Source of the DNA: Alkalilimnicola sp. S0819
GTDB taxonomy: Bacteria > Pseudomonadota > Gammaproteobacteria > Nitrococcales > WHIW01
DNA length: 64,000 bases
NCBI RefSeq assembly: GCF_009295635.1
Contig: NZ_WHIW01000012.1
Span: 1 to 64,000 of the forward strand
Direction: 5' to 3'
The notes under the pieces were generated by a model, which did not search any database, was not told the origin of the DNA, and was given only the letters and a program-made list of their open reading frames with translations. The first letter of the stretch is position 1, and every line of letters starts with the position of its first letter. Both the position numbers and the translations under genes were made by a program. Shown here piece after piece: positions 53,601-62,792 of the stretch.

Positions 53601-54881
53601 ATGTCCCGGTCCCAGGAATTGTTCGAGCAGGCCCAGGCCCATATCGTCGGCGGGGTGAATTCACCGGTGCGCGCCTTCAACGGCGTGGGCGGCGATCCGC
53701 TTTTCATCGAGCGCGGTGAAGGTCCCTGGGTGTTCGATGTCGACGGTGCACGCTACATCGATTACGTCAACTCCTGGGGCCCTCTGGTGCTGGGCCATGC
53801 CCACCCCGAGGTGCTCTCGGCGGTACAGGAGGCCGCCGCCCGCGGGCTGAGCTTCGGCGCGCCCACCGAGGTGGAGATTCGCATGGCGGAGCAGGTCAAG
53901 GCGCTGATGCCCTCCATCGAGCTGCTGCGCATGGTCAACTCCGGCACCGAGGCGACCATGAGCGCCTTGCGTCTGGCCCGGGGTTACACCGGGCGCGACC
54001 GTATCGTGAAGTTCGAGGGCTGTTACCACGGCCACTCGGATTCCCTGCTGGTGAAGGCCGGCTCCGGGGCGCTGACCCTGGGCGTGCCCACCTCCCCCGG
54101 CGTGCCGGCGGCCATGGCCGAGCAGACCCTGACGCTGCCCTACAACGATGTGGCGGCGCTGGAGCAGGTGTTCGCCGACTACCCGGAGCAGATCGCCGCG
54201 GTGATCGTGGAGCCGGTGGCCGGCAACATGAACTGCGTGCCGGGGCAGGCGGCGTTTCTCGCCGCCCTGCGCGAGCAGTGCGACCGCCACGGCACGGTGC
54301 TGATCTTCGATGAGGTAATGAGCGGCTTCCGTGTCGCCCTGGGCGGCGCCCAGGCCCACTACGGCATCACGCCGGATCTGAGCTGCCTGGGCAAGGTGAT
54401 CGGCGGCGGCATGCCGGTGGGCGCCTTTGGTGGCAAGCGCGAGATCATGGCGCAACTCGCCCCGCTGGGACCGGTCTACCAGGCGGGCACCCTGGCGGGT
54501 AACCCGGTGGCCATGGCCGCGGGGCTGCGTACTCTGGAGCTGCTGAGCGCGCCGGGGGTGTTCGAAGCCTTGAGCGCGCGCACCGCGCAACTGGCCGAAG
54601 GGCTGCGGGAGCGGGCCGCCGCCGCCGATGTGCCGGTGGTGGTCAACCAGCTGGGCAGCATGTTTGGTCTGTTTTTCACCGACCAGCCGGCGGTGACGAG
54701 CTTTGCCCAGGTCATGGCCTGTGACGCCGAGCGTTTCAAGCGCTTCTTCCATGCCATGCTGGATGAAGGGGTGTACCTGGCGCCCTCGGCGTTCGAGGCC
54801 GGCTTCGTCTCCACTGCCCACGATGAGGCGGCGCTCAGCCAGACCCTGGCGGCGGCGGAGCGGGCCTTCGGGCGGCTCTAG
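53601..54881 (+). CDS. hemL: Glutamate-1-semialdehyde 2,1-aminomutase HemL
   Basis: HemL forms 5-aminolevulinate, the heme precursor, via the C5 route. The 426-aa PLP enzyme begins [20 protein letters not shown], has [19 protein letters not shown], and K265 as the Schiff-base lysine in [19 protein letters not shown]. The length equals E. coli HemL. A TAGAAT box at 53564-53569 could be the -10. Its TAG stop is part of TAGGAGG, the ribosome site of the next gene. Confidence 0.97.
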   Translation: MSRSQELFEQAQAHIVGGVNSPVRAFNGVGGDPLFIERGEGPWVFDVDGARYIDYVNSWGPLVLGHAHPEVLSAVQEAAARGLSFGAPTEVEIRMAEQVKALMPSIELLRMVNSGTEATMSALRLARGYTGRDRIVKFEGCYHGHSDSLLVKAGSGALTLGVPTSPGVPAAMAEQTLTLPYNDVAALEQVFADYPEQIAAVIVEPVAGNMNCVPGQAAFLAALREQCDRHGTVLIFDEVMSGFRVALGGAQAHYGITPDLSCLGKVIGGGMPVGAFGGKREIMAQLAPLGPVYQAGTLAGNPVAMAAGLRTLELLSAPGVFEALSARTAQLAEGLRERAAAADVPVVVNQLGSMFGLFFTDQPAVTSFAQVMACDAERFKRFFHAMLDEGVYLAPSAFEAGFVSTAHDEAALSQTLAAAERAFGRL

Positions 54882-54893
54882 GAGGCGCCGGCC

Positions 54894-56159
54894 ATGGACG
54901 GGCTGGAGCCGCTGCTGGAGTGGATACGTCAGCACCCGCACTGGGCGGGTTTCGCGCTTTTCCTGATCGCTCTGACCGAATCCCTGGCGGCGGTGGGCCT
55001 GTTCGTACCCGGTGCGGCGCTGATGTTCGGCGCGGGCACCTTGATCGCCGGCGGTCATATGAGCCTGGGCAGCAGCATTGCCTGGGCCATCGCCGGCGCG
55101 GTGCTGGGGGACAGCCTCAGTTACTGGCTGGGTAGCCACTATGGTGCAAGGCTTGCCGGACGCTGGCCATTCTCCCGATACCCGCGCCTGCTGGTCCGCA
55201 GCGAGCGTTTCTTCGAGCGCCATGGCGGCAAGAGCGTTCTGCTCGGCCGCTTCGTCGGCCCCATACGCCCGGTGATCCCGGCGGTGGCGGGGATGGCGGG
55301 GATGCCCCGGGGGCGTTTTCTGCTGGTGAATGTGCTCTCGGCGCTGGTCTGGGCGCCGGCCTATCTGCTGCCCGGTGCCGTGTTCGCGGCCTCTCTCTCC
55401 TTGGCGGCCGAAGTGGCCGCCCGGCTACTGGCGCTGCTGGCCGCCGCGGCGCTGGCCGGCTGGCTGGGAGTGTTGGCCTTCAGCGCGTTGCACAGCGGGC
55501 TGCGCCGCACCGCGCTGGCCCGCTATCTGGGCCAGCGGCGCGGTTTGTGGCTGGGCCTGGCGGCGGTGCTGATCTGCGTGCCCCTGCTGACCCTGGCGGC
55601 CTATACCTGGCAGCTGCGTCAGCCCCTGCCGCCCCGCCTGCTGACCCCGGCCGAGTGGGCCGGGCAGGTCTTGCCCTCATTGCCCGAAAGGCGGCTCGCC
55701 CTGGTCGATGAAAAAGACCGTTTCGCTTTCTACTGGGCGGCGGAGGAGCAGCGCCTGGCGGCGCGATTGGTGGCAGCCGGCTGGCTGCCGGGGCGCAAGT
55801 TCGACCTGCATGGCATGCTGCGCTGGCTCAGCCCGAACCCCCAGCCCGAGGTGTTGCCACCGCTGCCGCGCTGGCATCGAGCTCAGTTGCCCCGGCACGT
55901 GTTCGTGCGCCCGGTGGCCGGTATGGAGCACCAGCGGTGGGTGATGGAGCTGTGGCGCAGCCCGGTCCGAGTGGATGGTCTGGGGCCCGTGTGGCAGGGG
56001 CGGCTGGTGCGCGAGCATCTGCGCCCCGGTTGGCCCTTGAGCTGGCAGGAGGCTGATACCGTTGAGCCTTGGCCCTTGCTGGAGAACGTGAAAGGGCTGC
56101 GCCTAGGGGATGAGCAGCCGATTCCCCGCCTCTGGTTCGCGCCGCCGCCCTCTCTGTAG
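54894..56159 (+). CDS. DedA-family protein fused to an LssY C-terminal domain
   Basis: This 421-aa protein has a DedA (VTT) membrane domain (about 10-215, with FVPGAALMFGAGTLIAGG and GRFVGPIRPVIPAVAGMAGM) followed by further transmembrane segments. A soluble LssY_C domain (about 255-400) carries WHRAQLPRHVFVRPVAGMEH. DedA proteins include undecaprenyl-phosphate and phosphatidylethanolamine flippases. Many such fusions also contain a PAP2 phosphatase domain, which I do not find. It uses the TAGGAGG site at the hemL stop. Its own stop lies in CTGTAGGCGCGG. Confidence 0.85.
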   Translation: MDGLEPLLEWIRQHPHWAGFALFLIALTESLAAVGLFVPGAALMFGAGTLIAGGHMSLGSSIAWAIAGAVLGDSLSYWLGSHYGARLAGRWPFSRYPRLLVRSERFFERHGGKSVLLGRFVGPIRPVIPAVAGMAGMPRGRFLLVNVLSALVWAPAYLLPGAVFAASLSLAAEVAARLLALLAAAALAGWLGVLAFSALHSGLRRTALARYLGQRRGLWLGLAAVLICVPLLTLAAYTWQLRQPLPPRLLTPAEWAGQVLPSLPERRLALVDEKDRFAFYWAAEEQRLAARLVAAGWLPGRKFDLHGMLRWLSPNPQPEVLPPLPRWHRAQLPRHVFVRPVAGMEHQRWVMELWRSPVRVDGLGPVWQGRLVREHLRPGWPLSWQEADTVEPWPLLENVKGLRLGDEQPIPRLWFAPPPSL

Positions 56160-56247
56160 GCGCGGCGTGGGGCGATGATTCTCGCTAGCCACGGGCCTTG
56201 GAAAAGCATGCGCGGCCATAGGCCGCTCCGGCCTGGGGAGGGGGCTG

Positions 56248-56832
56248 TCAGGTGTCGTTGGTGGAGGGTACCCGTCCCTGAGTGAGGCTGGCCAGCAGCG
56301 CCACCGGGTCATCGAGCGCAAGCAGGGCTTGCTTGTCTTCCAGACGCAAGGGCAGGACTTCCGCCAGGCGGCAACCCACCCAGTAGGCATCGTTGAAACG
56401 GAGCGGCTCGGATTCCGGCAGGCAGCCGGATTGAGCAAGGATGCGCTCCAGCCGCGCCGCCAGCGCGCTGTACTCGTCCGGCAGGGCAAGCTCGGGCGCT
56501 TCCGGGAGCCATTCGATGTCCCCCATCTGCAGCTCCAGGGCGCCCACATGGACATCGTATATGCGAAAACGCCGCTCGCCGCGCACGGTGATGCCCAGCA
56601 GCCCATTGGGCGCGCGCTCCCAGTCGATGATGCGGGCGCTGGTGCCCAGGGCATAGGGCAGGGCGGCGGGGCCGACCTCCAGGCCGCGCTCGATCAGGCA
56701 CACGCCGAAGGGGGCGTCGTTGCGCAGGCAATCGCGCACCAGGTCCAGATATCGGGGTTCGAACACCCGCAGGCGCAGCAGGCCGCCCGGGAAGAGCACG
56801 GTGTGCAAAGGGAAAAGCGGGAGTTGTTCCAT
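56248..56832 (-). CDS. LON N-terminal (substrate-binding) domain protein
   Basis: This 194-aa protein consists of a LON N-terminal domain without ATPase or protease parts. The N terminus MEQLPLFPLHTVLFPGGLLRLRVFEPRYLDLVRDCL is cited in part here as LFPLHTVLFPGG, RVFEPRYLDLV, and GVCLIERG is downstream. Such stand-alone proteins are widespread in gammaproteobacteria, and their function is not established. The following 214 nt up to mpl hold no recognisable gene. Confidence 0.9.
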   Translation of the reverse strand: MEQLPLFPLHTVLFPGGLLRLRVFEPRYLDLVRDCLRNDAPFGVCLIERGLEVGPAALPYALGTSARIIDWERAPNGLLGITVRGERRFRIYDVHVGALELQMGDIEWLPEAPELALPDEYSALAARLERILAQSGCLPESEPLRFNDAYWVGCRLAEVLPLRLEDKQALLALDDPVALLASLTQGRVPSTNDT

Positions 56833-57046
56833 GCCTGAACGGAATTCCTTGTTGTCACGGTGCCCGGCCTCCGGCCGTGCAGAGTCGCCGCGCGTAGCGT
56901 CGCTGGCCTTCTCCTAGATGGGGCGGGCGCGGGCCCGCTCCAAGGGCGCGTGCCTGCCTGTCCGCAGCTTGGCGCAGCGCCGGGCGGTCTGCAACTCGGT
57001 ACAGGTCGGCGGTTCAGGCTCTGCCGGAGCGAAGGGTGAGCCGGGT

Positions 57047-58414
57047 TCAATGTCCGTCGCTGGCCAGGCCGTCCAGCAGCTTGCTGTGGATGCCGCCAAA
57101 GCCGCCGTTGCTCATCACCAGAATCTGATCGCCCGGGCGTGCCTCGGCCAGCACGGCGGCCACCAGTTCATCGATGCTCTCGGCGGAGCGGGCCCGCTCA
57201 CTCAGCGGGGCGAGGGCCTCCTCCACCCGCCAGGCCAGGCCCGGACTCTGCAACACGAAGCTCAGATCCGCCCCGCGCAGCGCGGGGGCGAGCTGGTGTC
57301 GGTGCTTGCCCAGGCGCATGGTGTTGGAGCGGGGCTCGGTGACCGCCAGTATCCGTCCCTCGCCGGTTTGGGCGCGCAGTGCCTCCAGCGTTGCGGCGAT
57401 GGCCGTGGGGTGGTGGGCGAAGTCGTCGATCACCCGTACGCCGCCCGCCTCGCCGCGCAGTTCCAGTCGGCGTTTGATGCCGCGGAAGTCCGCCAGCGCC
57501 TGGGCGGACTGCGCCAGTGGCACGCCCACGTGGCGCGCGGCGAGCATGGCCCCGAGGGCGTTGCGGGCATTGTGCTCGCCACCCAGCGCCCAGCGGGCGC
57601 TCTGGGGGGCTGCGTTCTCACCCAGCAGGGTGAATTCCCGCTGATCGGCACTCAGCCCCGCCAGCCGCCAGTCGTTGTCGGTGCCAGAGCCGAAGCGTTC
57701 CACCGGTGTCCAGCACCCCATGGCCAGCATCTCGGCCACCGCCGGCTGGTCGCCGTTGACGATCAGTCGGCCGCCGCCCGGCACGGTGCGCACCAGGTGA
57801 TGGAACTGGCGCTGAATGGCGGCGAGGTCCGGGAAGATGTCCGCGTGGTCGAACTCCAGGTTGTTCACCAGCAGGGTGCGCGGGCCGAAGTGCACGAATT
57901 TGGAGCGTTTGTCGAAGAACGCGCTGTCGTATTCGTCGGCCTCGATGACGAAGAAATCGGTCTCGCCCAGCCGGGCGGAGAGGCCGAAGTTCGCCGGGAC
58001 GCCACCGATGAGAAAGCCCGGCGCCAGCCCCGCGGCCTCCAGCAGCCAAGCGAGAACGCTGGCGGTGGTGGTCTTGCCGTGGGTGCCGCTGACCGCCAAT
58101 ACCCATTTATCGCGCAGGATGTTTTCGGCCAGCCACTGGGGGCCGGAGCGGTAGGGCAGACCGCGTTCCAGCACCGCCTCCACCGCCGGGTTGCCGCGGG
58201 AGAGTGCATTACCGATCACCACGCAGTCGGGGGCGGGTTCCAGTTGCCCGGGGTCGTAGCCTTGGTGAATCCGGATGCCGTGCGCGGCGAGCATATCGCT
58301 CATGGGCGGGTAGACGTTGACGTCGCTGCCGCTGACGGTGTGGCCCGCCTCGCGGGCCAGCAGCGCGATGCCGCCCATGAAGGTGCCGCAGATCCCGAGT
58401 ATATGTATATGCAT
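57047..58414 (-). CDS. mpl: Murein tripeptide ligase Mpl
   Basis: Mpl attaches recovered L-Ala-gamma-D-Glu-meso-DAP to UDP-N-acetylmuramate in peptidoglycan recycling. The 455-aa Mur ligase shows HIHILGICGTFMGGIALLAR, the P-loop VSGTHGKTTTASVLAWLLE and FAHHPTAIAATLEAL. ATG 58414 gives the family N terminus (MHIHILG); the GTG at 58423 adds three residues. It starts 5 nt after the stop of the upstream membrane protein gene. Confidence 0.95.
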   Translation of the reverse strand: MHIHILGICGTFMGGIALLAREAGHTVSGSDVNVYPPMSDMLAAHGIRIHQGYDPGQLEPAPDCVVIGNALSRGNPAVEAVLERGLPYRSGPQWLAENILRDKWVLAVSGTHGKTTTASVLAWLLEAAGLAPGFLIGGVPANFGLSARLGETDFFVIEADEYDSAFFDKRSKFVHFGPRTLLVNNLEFDHADIFPDLAAIQRQFHHLVRTVPGGGRLIVNGDQPAVAEMLAMGCWTPVERFGSGTDNDWRLAGLSADQREFTLLGENAAPQSARWALGGEHNARNALGAMLAARHVGVPLAQSAQALADFRGIKRRLELRGEAGGVRVIDDFAHHPTAIAATLEALRAQTGEGRILAVTEPRSNTMRLGKHRHQLAPALRGADLSFVLQSPGLAWRVEEALAPLSERARSAESIDELVAAVLAEARPGDQILVMSNGGFGGIHSKLLDGLASDGH

Positions 58415-58419
58415 GGGGC

Positions 58420-58896
58420 TCACAGGAAGATCAGGCTGTTGATGAAGAAGTAGGCCAAGGCCACCGCCCAGGCCGCGGGGCGGTGAAAATCCAGGGCGTT
58501 GCGGAAGATGTGCGCGCTCACCGCCAGGTACCAGCCGAGGATCCCCAGCAGGATCCAGGCGCCGGCGCCCTGGGCCCCGGCGATATTCAGGGGCAGTGCG
58601 GCTATGCTCAGAATCAGATCGGCGCCGAACAGGGCGGTGGCCGTCTGCACGAAGCGCGGCAGGCGGTCACGCAGGTACAGGGCCAGCAGGACGAAGCCCA
58701 GTGCCAGACCGGTGCCCAGGGTGAGGATCAGCAGCGCGGCGCTCGCGTCCACGACGCCGCGCAGGGTGATGTAACCCACGAGCAGGTTCAGCGCCACGGT
58801 GCGCAGCAGCAAGGACCTTTCGGGGGGCATGTCCTGCGGCCCGAGGCGGAACAGGCACAAATGCAGAAAGGCTCGAAGCAACTGAACGGTATTCAC
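58420..58896 (-). CDS. Conserved membrane protein of unknown function
   Basis: This 158-aa inner-membrane protein has a conserved N-terminal cytoplasmic motif (LLRAFLHLCLFRLGPQDMP) and about four transmembrane helices (LLVGYITLRGVVDAS.., LILTLGTGLALGFVLLALYL, FGADLILSIAALPLNIAG, ILLGILGWYLAVSAHIF). GTG 58896 keeps the conserved start; an internal ATG is an alternative. It is upstream of mpl with a short spacing and probably co-translated, so a cell-envelope role is possible. No family function is known to me. Confidence 0.75.
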   Translation of the reverse strand: MNTVQLLRAFLHLCLFRLGPQDMPPERSLLLRTVALNLLVGYITLRGVVDASAALLILTLGTGLALGFVLLALYLRDRLPRFVQTATALFGADLILSIAALPLNIAGAQGAGAWILLGILGWYLAVSAHIFRNALDFHRPAAWAVALAYFFINSLIFL

Positions 58897-58956
58897 GCGG
58901 CGATCGTCCGGTGCCTGAAAAGAGAGAGGAAGAGGGCATAGTAAAGGAGGAGCAGC

Positions 58957-60174
58957 ATGGTAGTCGAAAAGCGCCTGGAAGAGGGCATGCGGGTCGGCAG
59001 TTTGCGGGTGCTTTGGCCAAATGGCCGTGCCCGAACCTTCGGGGAGGGCGCGCCACGGGCGGAGTGGGTGCTTCATCGCCCTGAAGCCTTGAAGCGCGTC
59101 GCCGCCGACCCACACTTCATGCTCGGCCAAACCTATATGGACGGCGATTGGAGCGCGGGGGAGGGGGGCTTGCCCGCCTTGCTGGAAGTACTGATGCGCA
59201 ATCTGGGTCGGCCGCCGGGGCGCTCCGGCTGGCGCAAGGGGCTGAGCATGCTGTTGAAGCCCCTGCAGCAGTGGAACCGGGCCGCGGCATCCCGGCGCAA
59301 TGTGTCGCACCACTACGATCTGGACGAATCACTGTTCCGGCGCTTTCTCGATGAAGACATGCAGTACTCCTGCGCCTATTTCGCCCGCCCCGAGATGAGC
59401 CTGGAGGCCGCGCAACGGGCCAAGGTGGAGCATATCCGCCGCAAGTTGCTGCTGGAGCCCGGTCAGCGGGTGCTGGACATCGGTTGCGGTTGGGGCGGCC
59501 TGGCCATTTACCTCGCCGAACAGGGCGGGGCGCGGGTGACGGGGCTGACGCTTTCGAAGGAGCAGGCCCGGGTAGCCCGGCAGCGGGTGCGGGAGCGGGG
59601 GCTGGAGGGGCAGGTGGAGATTCTGCTCGAAGACTACCGCGAGCACGATGCCCGCTACGACCGGGTGGTCAGCGTGGGCATGTTCGAGCACGTGGGCGTG
59701 CCCTATTACGACACCTACTTCAGCGCGGTGCGCGAGCGCTTGACCGAGGAGGGTATCGCCCTGATTCATACCATCGGCCGCAGCTCTCCGCCGGGTCTGA
59801 CCAATGCCTGGATACGGCGCTATATCTTCCCGGGCGGTTACATCCCGGCCATGTCCGAAATGGCGGCCGCGGTAGAGCGCAGCGGGCTGGTGACCGCGGA
59901 TGTGGAAGTGCTGCGTCTGCATTACGCGCGCACCCTGGCGCAATGGCTGGAGCGTTTCGGGCGGGTGCGGGAGCAGGTGGCCGCCGAGAAGGATGAGCGC
60001 TTTTGCCGGATGTGGGAGTTCTACCTGGCGGCCTGTGAAGCGAGTTTCCGCTTTGCGGATCTGGTGGTGTTCCATTTCCAGCTGAGTCGGGCGCTGGCGG
60101 CGGTGCCGGTGACGCGGGATTATCTGTACGAAGAGCCAGCGCCGGAGGCGGGGAGGGCGCGGGTGGCGGGGTAG
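58957..60174 (+). CDS. cfa: Cyclopropane-fatty-acyl-phospholipid synthase
   Basis: CFA synthase methylenates unsaturated membrane acyl chains with SAM. The 405-aa protein has the N-terminal lipid-binding domain (LHRPEALKRVAADPHFMLGQ) and the methyltransferase domain with NVSHHYDLDESLFRRFLDED, LDIGCGWGGLAIYLAEQ and SVGMFEHVGVPYYDTYF. AAAGGAGGAGC precedes the ATG. It stands alone on the plus strand. Confidence 0.94.
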   Translation: MVVEKRLEEGMRVGSLRVLWPNGRARTFGEGAPRAEWVLHRPEALKRVAADPHFMLGQTYMDGDWSAGEGGLPALLEVLMRNLGRPPGRSGWRKGLSMLLKPLQQWNRAAASRRNVSHHYDLDESLFRRFLDEDMQYSCAYFARPEMSLEAAQRAKVEHIRRKLLLEPGQRVLDIGCGWGGLAIYLAEQGGARVTGLTLSKEQARVARQRVRERGLEGQVEILLEDYREHDARYDRVVSVGMFEHVGVPYYDTYFSAVRERLTEEGIALIHTIGRSSPPGLTNAWIRRYIFPGGYIPAMSEMAAAVERSGLVTADVEVLRLHYARTLAQWLERFGRVREQVAAEKDERFCRMWEFYLAACEASFRFADLVVFHFQLSRALAAVPVTRDYLYEEPAPEAGRARVAG

Positions 60175-60345
60175 CGGGTCGGGGGTGTCCTCGATGCCGC
60201 TGCGCGGCACCGTGGCGCCGTCGGGTCCTCGCGCCCTCGCGCCCGGCCAGAGGGCCCAGGGAATTGCGCCGTGCCTGCTTAGCGCCTCCGCGCGCTTTCC
60301 GTTATCCTTGCCGCGCCCCGGTAAACTCATATCTAAGGAGACCCC

Positions 60346-61611
60346 ATGGCCGAGCCGAAGAATGCCTTCTACGCCCAATCCGGCGGTGTCACTGCCGTGA
60401 TCAACGCTTCCGCCTGCGGGGTGCTGGAAACGGCACGGCGGCATCCGCGGCACATCGGCAAGGTCTACGCGGGGCGTAACGGCATCATCGGCGCGCTGCG
60501 TGAGGACCTGATCGACACCGGTCTGGAGAGCGAAGAGGCCATCGCCTCGCTGCGCTACACGCCCGCCGGCGCCTTCGGTTCCTGTCGCTACAAGCTGAAG
60601 GGGCTGGACGCCAACCGCACCGAATACGAGCGGCTGATCGAGGTCTTCGAGGCCCACAACATCGGCTACTTCTTCTACAACGGCGGCGGCGACTCCGCCG
60701 ACACCTGCCTGAAGATCGCCCAGCTCGGCGAAACCATGGGGTATCCCATTCAGGCCATCCACGTGCCCAAGACCGTGGACAACGATCTGCCGGTCACCGA
60801 TTGCTCACCGGGCTTCGGCTCGGTGGCCAAGTACGTGGCGGTGTCCACCCGGGAGGCCGGGCTGGACGTGGCCTCCATGTGCGAGACTTCCACCAAGGTG
60901 TTCGTGCTGGAGGTGATGGGGCGGCACGCGGGCTGGATCGCCGCGGCCGCGGGCCTGGCCTGCGAGCAGGCCGGTGATCCGCCGCACATCATTCTGCTGC
61001 CTGAAGTGCCCTTCGAGCAGCAGCGTTTCTTCGAGCGGGTGCGCGAGTGCGTCGGGCAGCACGGCTACTGCGTCGTGGTGGTTTCCGAGGGGCTGCGCAA
61101 CCCGGACGGCTGCTTCGTCTCCGAGGTGGGCGGGCTGGATGCCTTCGGTCATCACCAGCTGGGCGGCGTCGCACCGGCCATCGCCCAGATGATCAAGGCC
61201 GAGCTGGGCTACAAGTTCCACTACGCCGTGGCCGACTATCTGCAGCGTGCCGCCCGGCACATCGCCTCCGCCACCGACGTGGAGCAGGCCTATGCGGTGG
61301 GCAAGGCGGCGGTGGAGATGGCGCTGGAGGGGCGCAGCGGCATCATGCCCACCATCGAACGGTTGTCCGATGAGCCCTACCGCTGGGGTGTGGGTGTCGC
61401 CGATCTGGCCGAGGTGGCGAATGTGGAGAAGAAAATGCCCGCCGAGTTCATCAGCGAGGACGGTTTCCACATCACCGAGGCTGCCCGGCGCTACTTCCTG
61501 CCGCTGATCCAGGGAGAGGACTACCCCCCTTATCGCGATGGCCTGCCCGCCTACGGCCGGCTGCGTTGCGTGCCGGTGGAGAAGAAGCTGCCGGACTTCG
61601 AGCTGCGCTGA
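60346..61611 (+). CDS. pfp: Pyrophosphate-dependent 6-phosphofructokinase
   Basis: This 421-aa enzyme interconverts fructose 6-phosphate and fructose 1,6-bisphosphate with PPi instead of ATP. Two signature changes support PPi use: NGGGDSADT has Asp where ATP enzymes have Gly, and PKTVDNDLPVTD has Lys where ATP enzymes have Gly (PGTIDND). The substrate-binding EVMGRHAGWIAAAAGLA is present. AAGGAG sits 8 nt upstream. An inorganic pyrophosphatase gene follows, which competes for the same PPi pool. Confidence 0.93.
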   Translation: MAEPKNAFYAQSGGVTAVINASACGVLETARRHPRHIGKVYAGRNGIIGALREDLIDTGLESEEAIASLRYTPAGAFGSCRYKLKGLDANRTEYERLIEVFEAHNIGYFFYNGGGDSADTCLKIAQLGETMGYPIQAIHVPKTVDNDLPVTDCSPGFGSVAKYVAVSTREAGLDVASMCETSTKVFVLEVMGRHAGWIAAAAGLACEQAGDPPHIILLPEVPFEQQRFFERVRECVGQHGYCVVVVSEGLRNPDGCFVSEVGGLDAFGHHQLGGVAPAIAQMIKAELGYKFHYAVADYLQRAARHIASATDVEQAYAVGKAAVEMALEGRSGIMPTIERLSDEPYRWGVGVADLAEVANVEKKMPAEFISEDGFHITEAARRYFLPLIQGEDYPPYRDGLPAYGRLRCVPVEKKLPDFELR

Positions 61612-61640
61612 TCAGTGTCTCCTTGAGGGACGAATTACTT

Positions 61641-61646
61641 TATAAT
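61641..61646 (+). promoter_or_regulatory. Putative -10 box of ppa
   Basis: A perfect TATAAT lies 71 nt before the ppa start, just after pfp. The matching -35 region is weak, so ppa may have its own promoter beside read-through from pfp. Confidence 0.45.
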
Positions 61647-61717
61647 CCGAACGCTTGCGCTCGCCACCCTGGCCGGGCGCGGTTGTTTTCCAATAAGCCA
61701 AGCATGCAGAGGTGACC

Positions 61718-62266
61718 ATGAGCCTGGACCGCGTAACGCCCGGGAAGTCCGTTCCCGACGACATCAACGTCATCATCGAGATCCCGACCCGCGGCGAGCC
61801 GGTCAAGTACGAAGTGGACAAGGACACCGGCGCGATGAGCGTGGACCGCTTCATGTCCACGGCCATGCACTACCCCTGCAACTACGGCTACGTGCCCCAC
61901 ACCCTGTGCGGCGACGGCGATCCGGCCGACGTGCTGGTGCTCACCCCGGTGCCGGTGGTTACCGGTTCCGTGATCCGCTGCCGCCCCATCGGTGTGCTGG
62001 AAATGACGGATGAATCCGGTAGTGATGCCAAGATCCTGGCCGTGCCGGTAGACAAGCTCACCCCCATGTACAAGGATGTGAGGGAAGCAAGCGATGTGCC
62101 GCAGGTGGTGCTGGACAGCATTTCCCACTTCTTCGAGCACTACAAGGATCTGGAGCCTGGCAAATGGGTGAAGGTCGAGGGCTGGAAGGACGCGGAAGCG
62201 GCCCGCAAGGAAATTCTGGACGCGGTTGAGCGTTACAACAGCACCGCCGAGAAGCCGAATTTCTGA
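61718..62266 (+). CDS. ppa: Inorganic pyrophosphatase (type I)
   Basis: Ppa hydrolyses PPi to phosphate and pulls biosynthetic reactions forward. The 182-aa protein has the metal-binding signature [16 protein letters not shown], with [13 protein letters not shown] and the C-terminal [19 protein letters not shown] 61718 has AGAGG at 5 nt; the GTG at 61712 overlaps the site. It follows the PPi-dependent phosphofructokinase gene. Confidence 0.96.
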   Translation: MSLDRVTPGKSVPDDINVIIEIPTRGEPVKYEVDKDTGAMSVDRFMSTAMHYPCNYGYVPHTLCGDGDPADVLVLTPVPVVTGSVIRCRPIGVLEMTDESGSDAKILAVPVDKLTPMYKDVREASDVPQVVLDSISHFFEHYKDLEPGKWVKVEGWKDAEAARKEILDAVERYNSTAEKPNF

Positions 62267-62287
62267 GCCCGATCGGGGCCCGGAAGG

Positions 62288-62319
62288 AAGGCCTGTCACG
62301 GTGTTCGTGACAGGCCTTT
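62288..62319 (+). terminator. Hairpin after ppa
   Basis: A 12-bp perfect stem AAGGCCTGTCAC / GTGACAGGCCTT with a 7-nt loop lies 21 nt after ppa. Only TTT follows, so it is a good hairpin but a weak intrinsic terminator. Confidence 0.7.
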
Positions 62320-62465
62320 GACACCCGGCGCAAGCTGCCTATAATCCCCGGCACCTTGCGCCGCAGCAATCAGGCCGACACGGGATGTGTCAGGCTCTCT
62401 GCGACGAGTCTCGTACGGGTCGTCCGGGTAGGGTAGCCAGGGCACCCCAGTAGAGGTGGCGAGCG

Positions 62466-62792
62466 ATGGCACGGCTGATGACTGTGCAGCAGCTGGCACG
62501 AGAGAACCGGGCCTATGCCGGCAGCGGTGGAGTGAGCCGGAACAACCGTGGATACGGTTTCCGGCCGGCCTTCATCGATACCGACACCGGCATTATCTAT
62601 CTTTCCTGCAACTGCGAAGGTTCCCCCGCGCCCTTTCATTGCCTGGACGGGCTGCCGGAGGAGTTGGTGCTGGAGCGCAATGCCCAGGGCCAGGTCACCG
62701 CGGCCAAGCCCAGTGTGGTGGCCGGCTTCGAGCGCGACGGTCGCTTCTACAGCCGCGAGCAGGCGGCCCGGTCCCTGGCCAGCCAGGACTGA
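62466..62792 (+). CDS. Small conserved protein of unknown function
   Basis: This 108-aa soluble protein reads like a known but uncharacterised family: FRPAFIDTDTGIIYLS, HCLDGLPEELVLERNAQG and PSVVAGFERDGRFYSREQAA. It has two close Cys residues (CNC). GAGG lies about 9 nt before the ATG. Its TGA stop overlaps the prmA start (TGATG), so it is probably co-translated with prmA. No function is known to me. Confidence 0.8.
   Translation: MARLMTVQQLARENRAYAGSGGVSRNNRGYGFRPAFIDTDTGIIYLSCNCEGSPAPFHCLDGLPEELVLERNAQGQVTAAKPSVVAGFERDGRFYSREQAARSLASQD

Noticed and set aside
56833-57046. Small gene between the LON-like gene and mpl
   Set aside because: Short frames exist, but none has a ribosome site or recognisable sequence.
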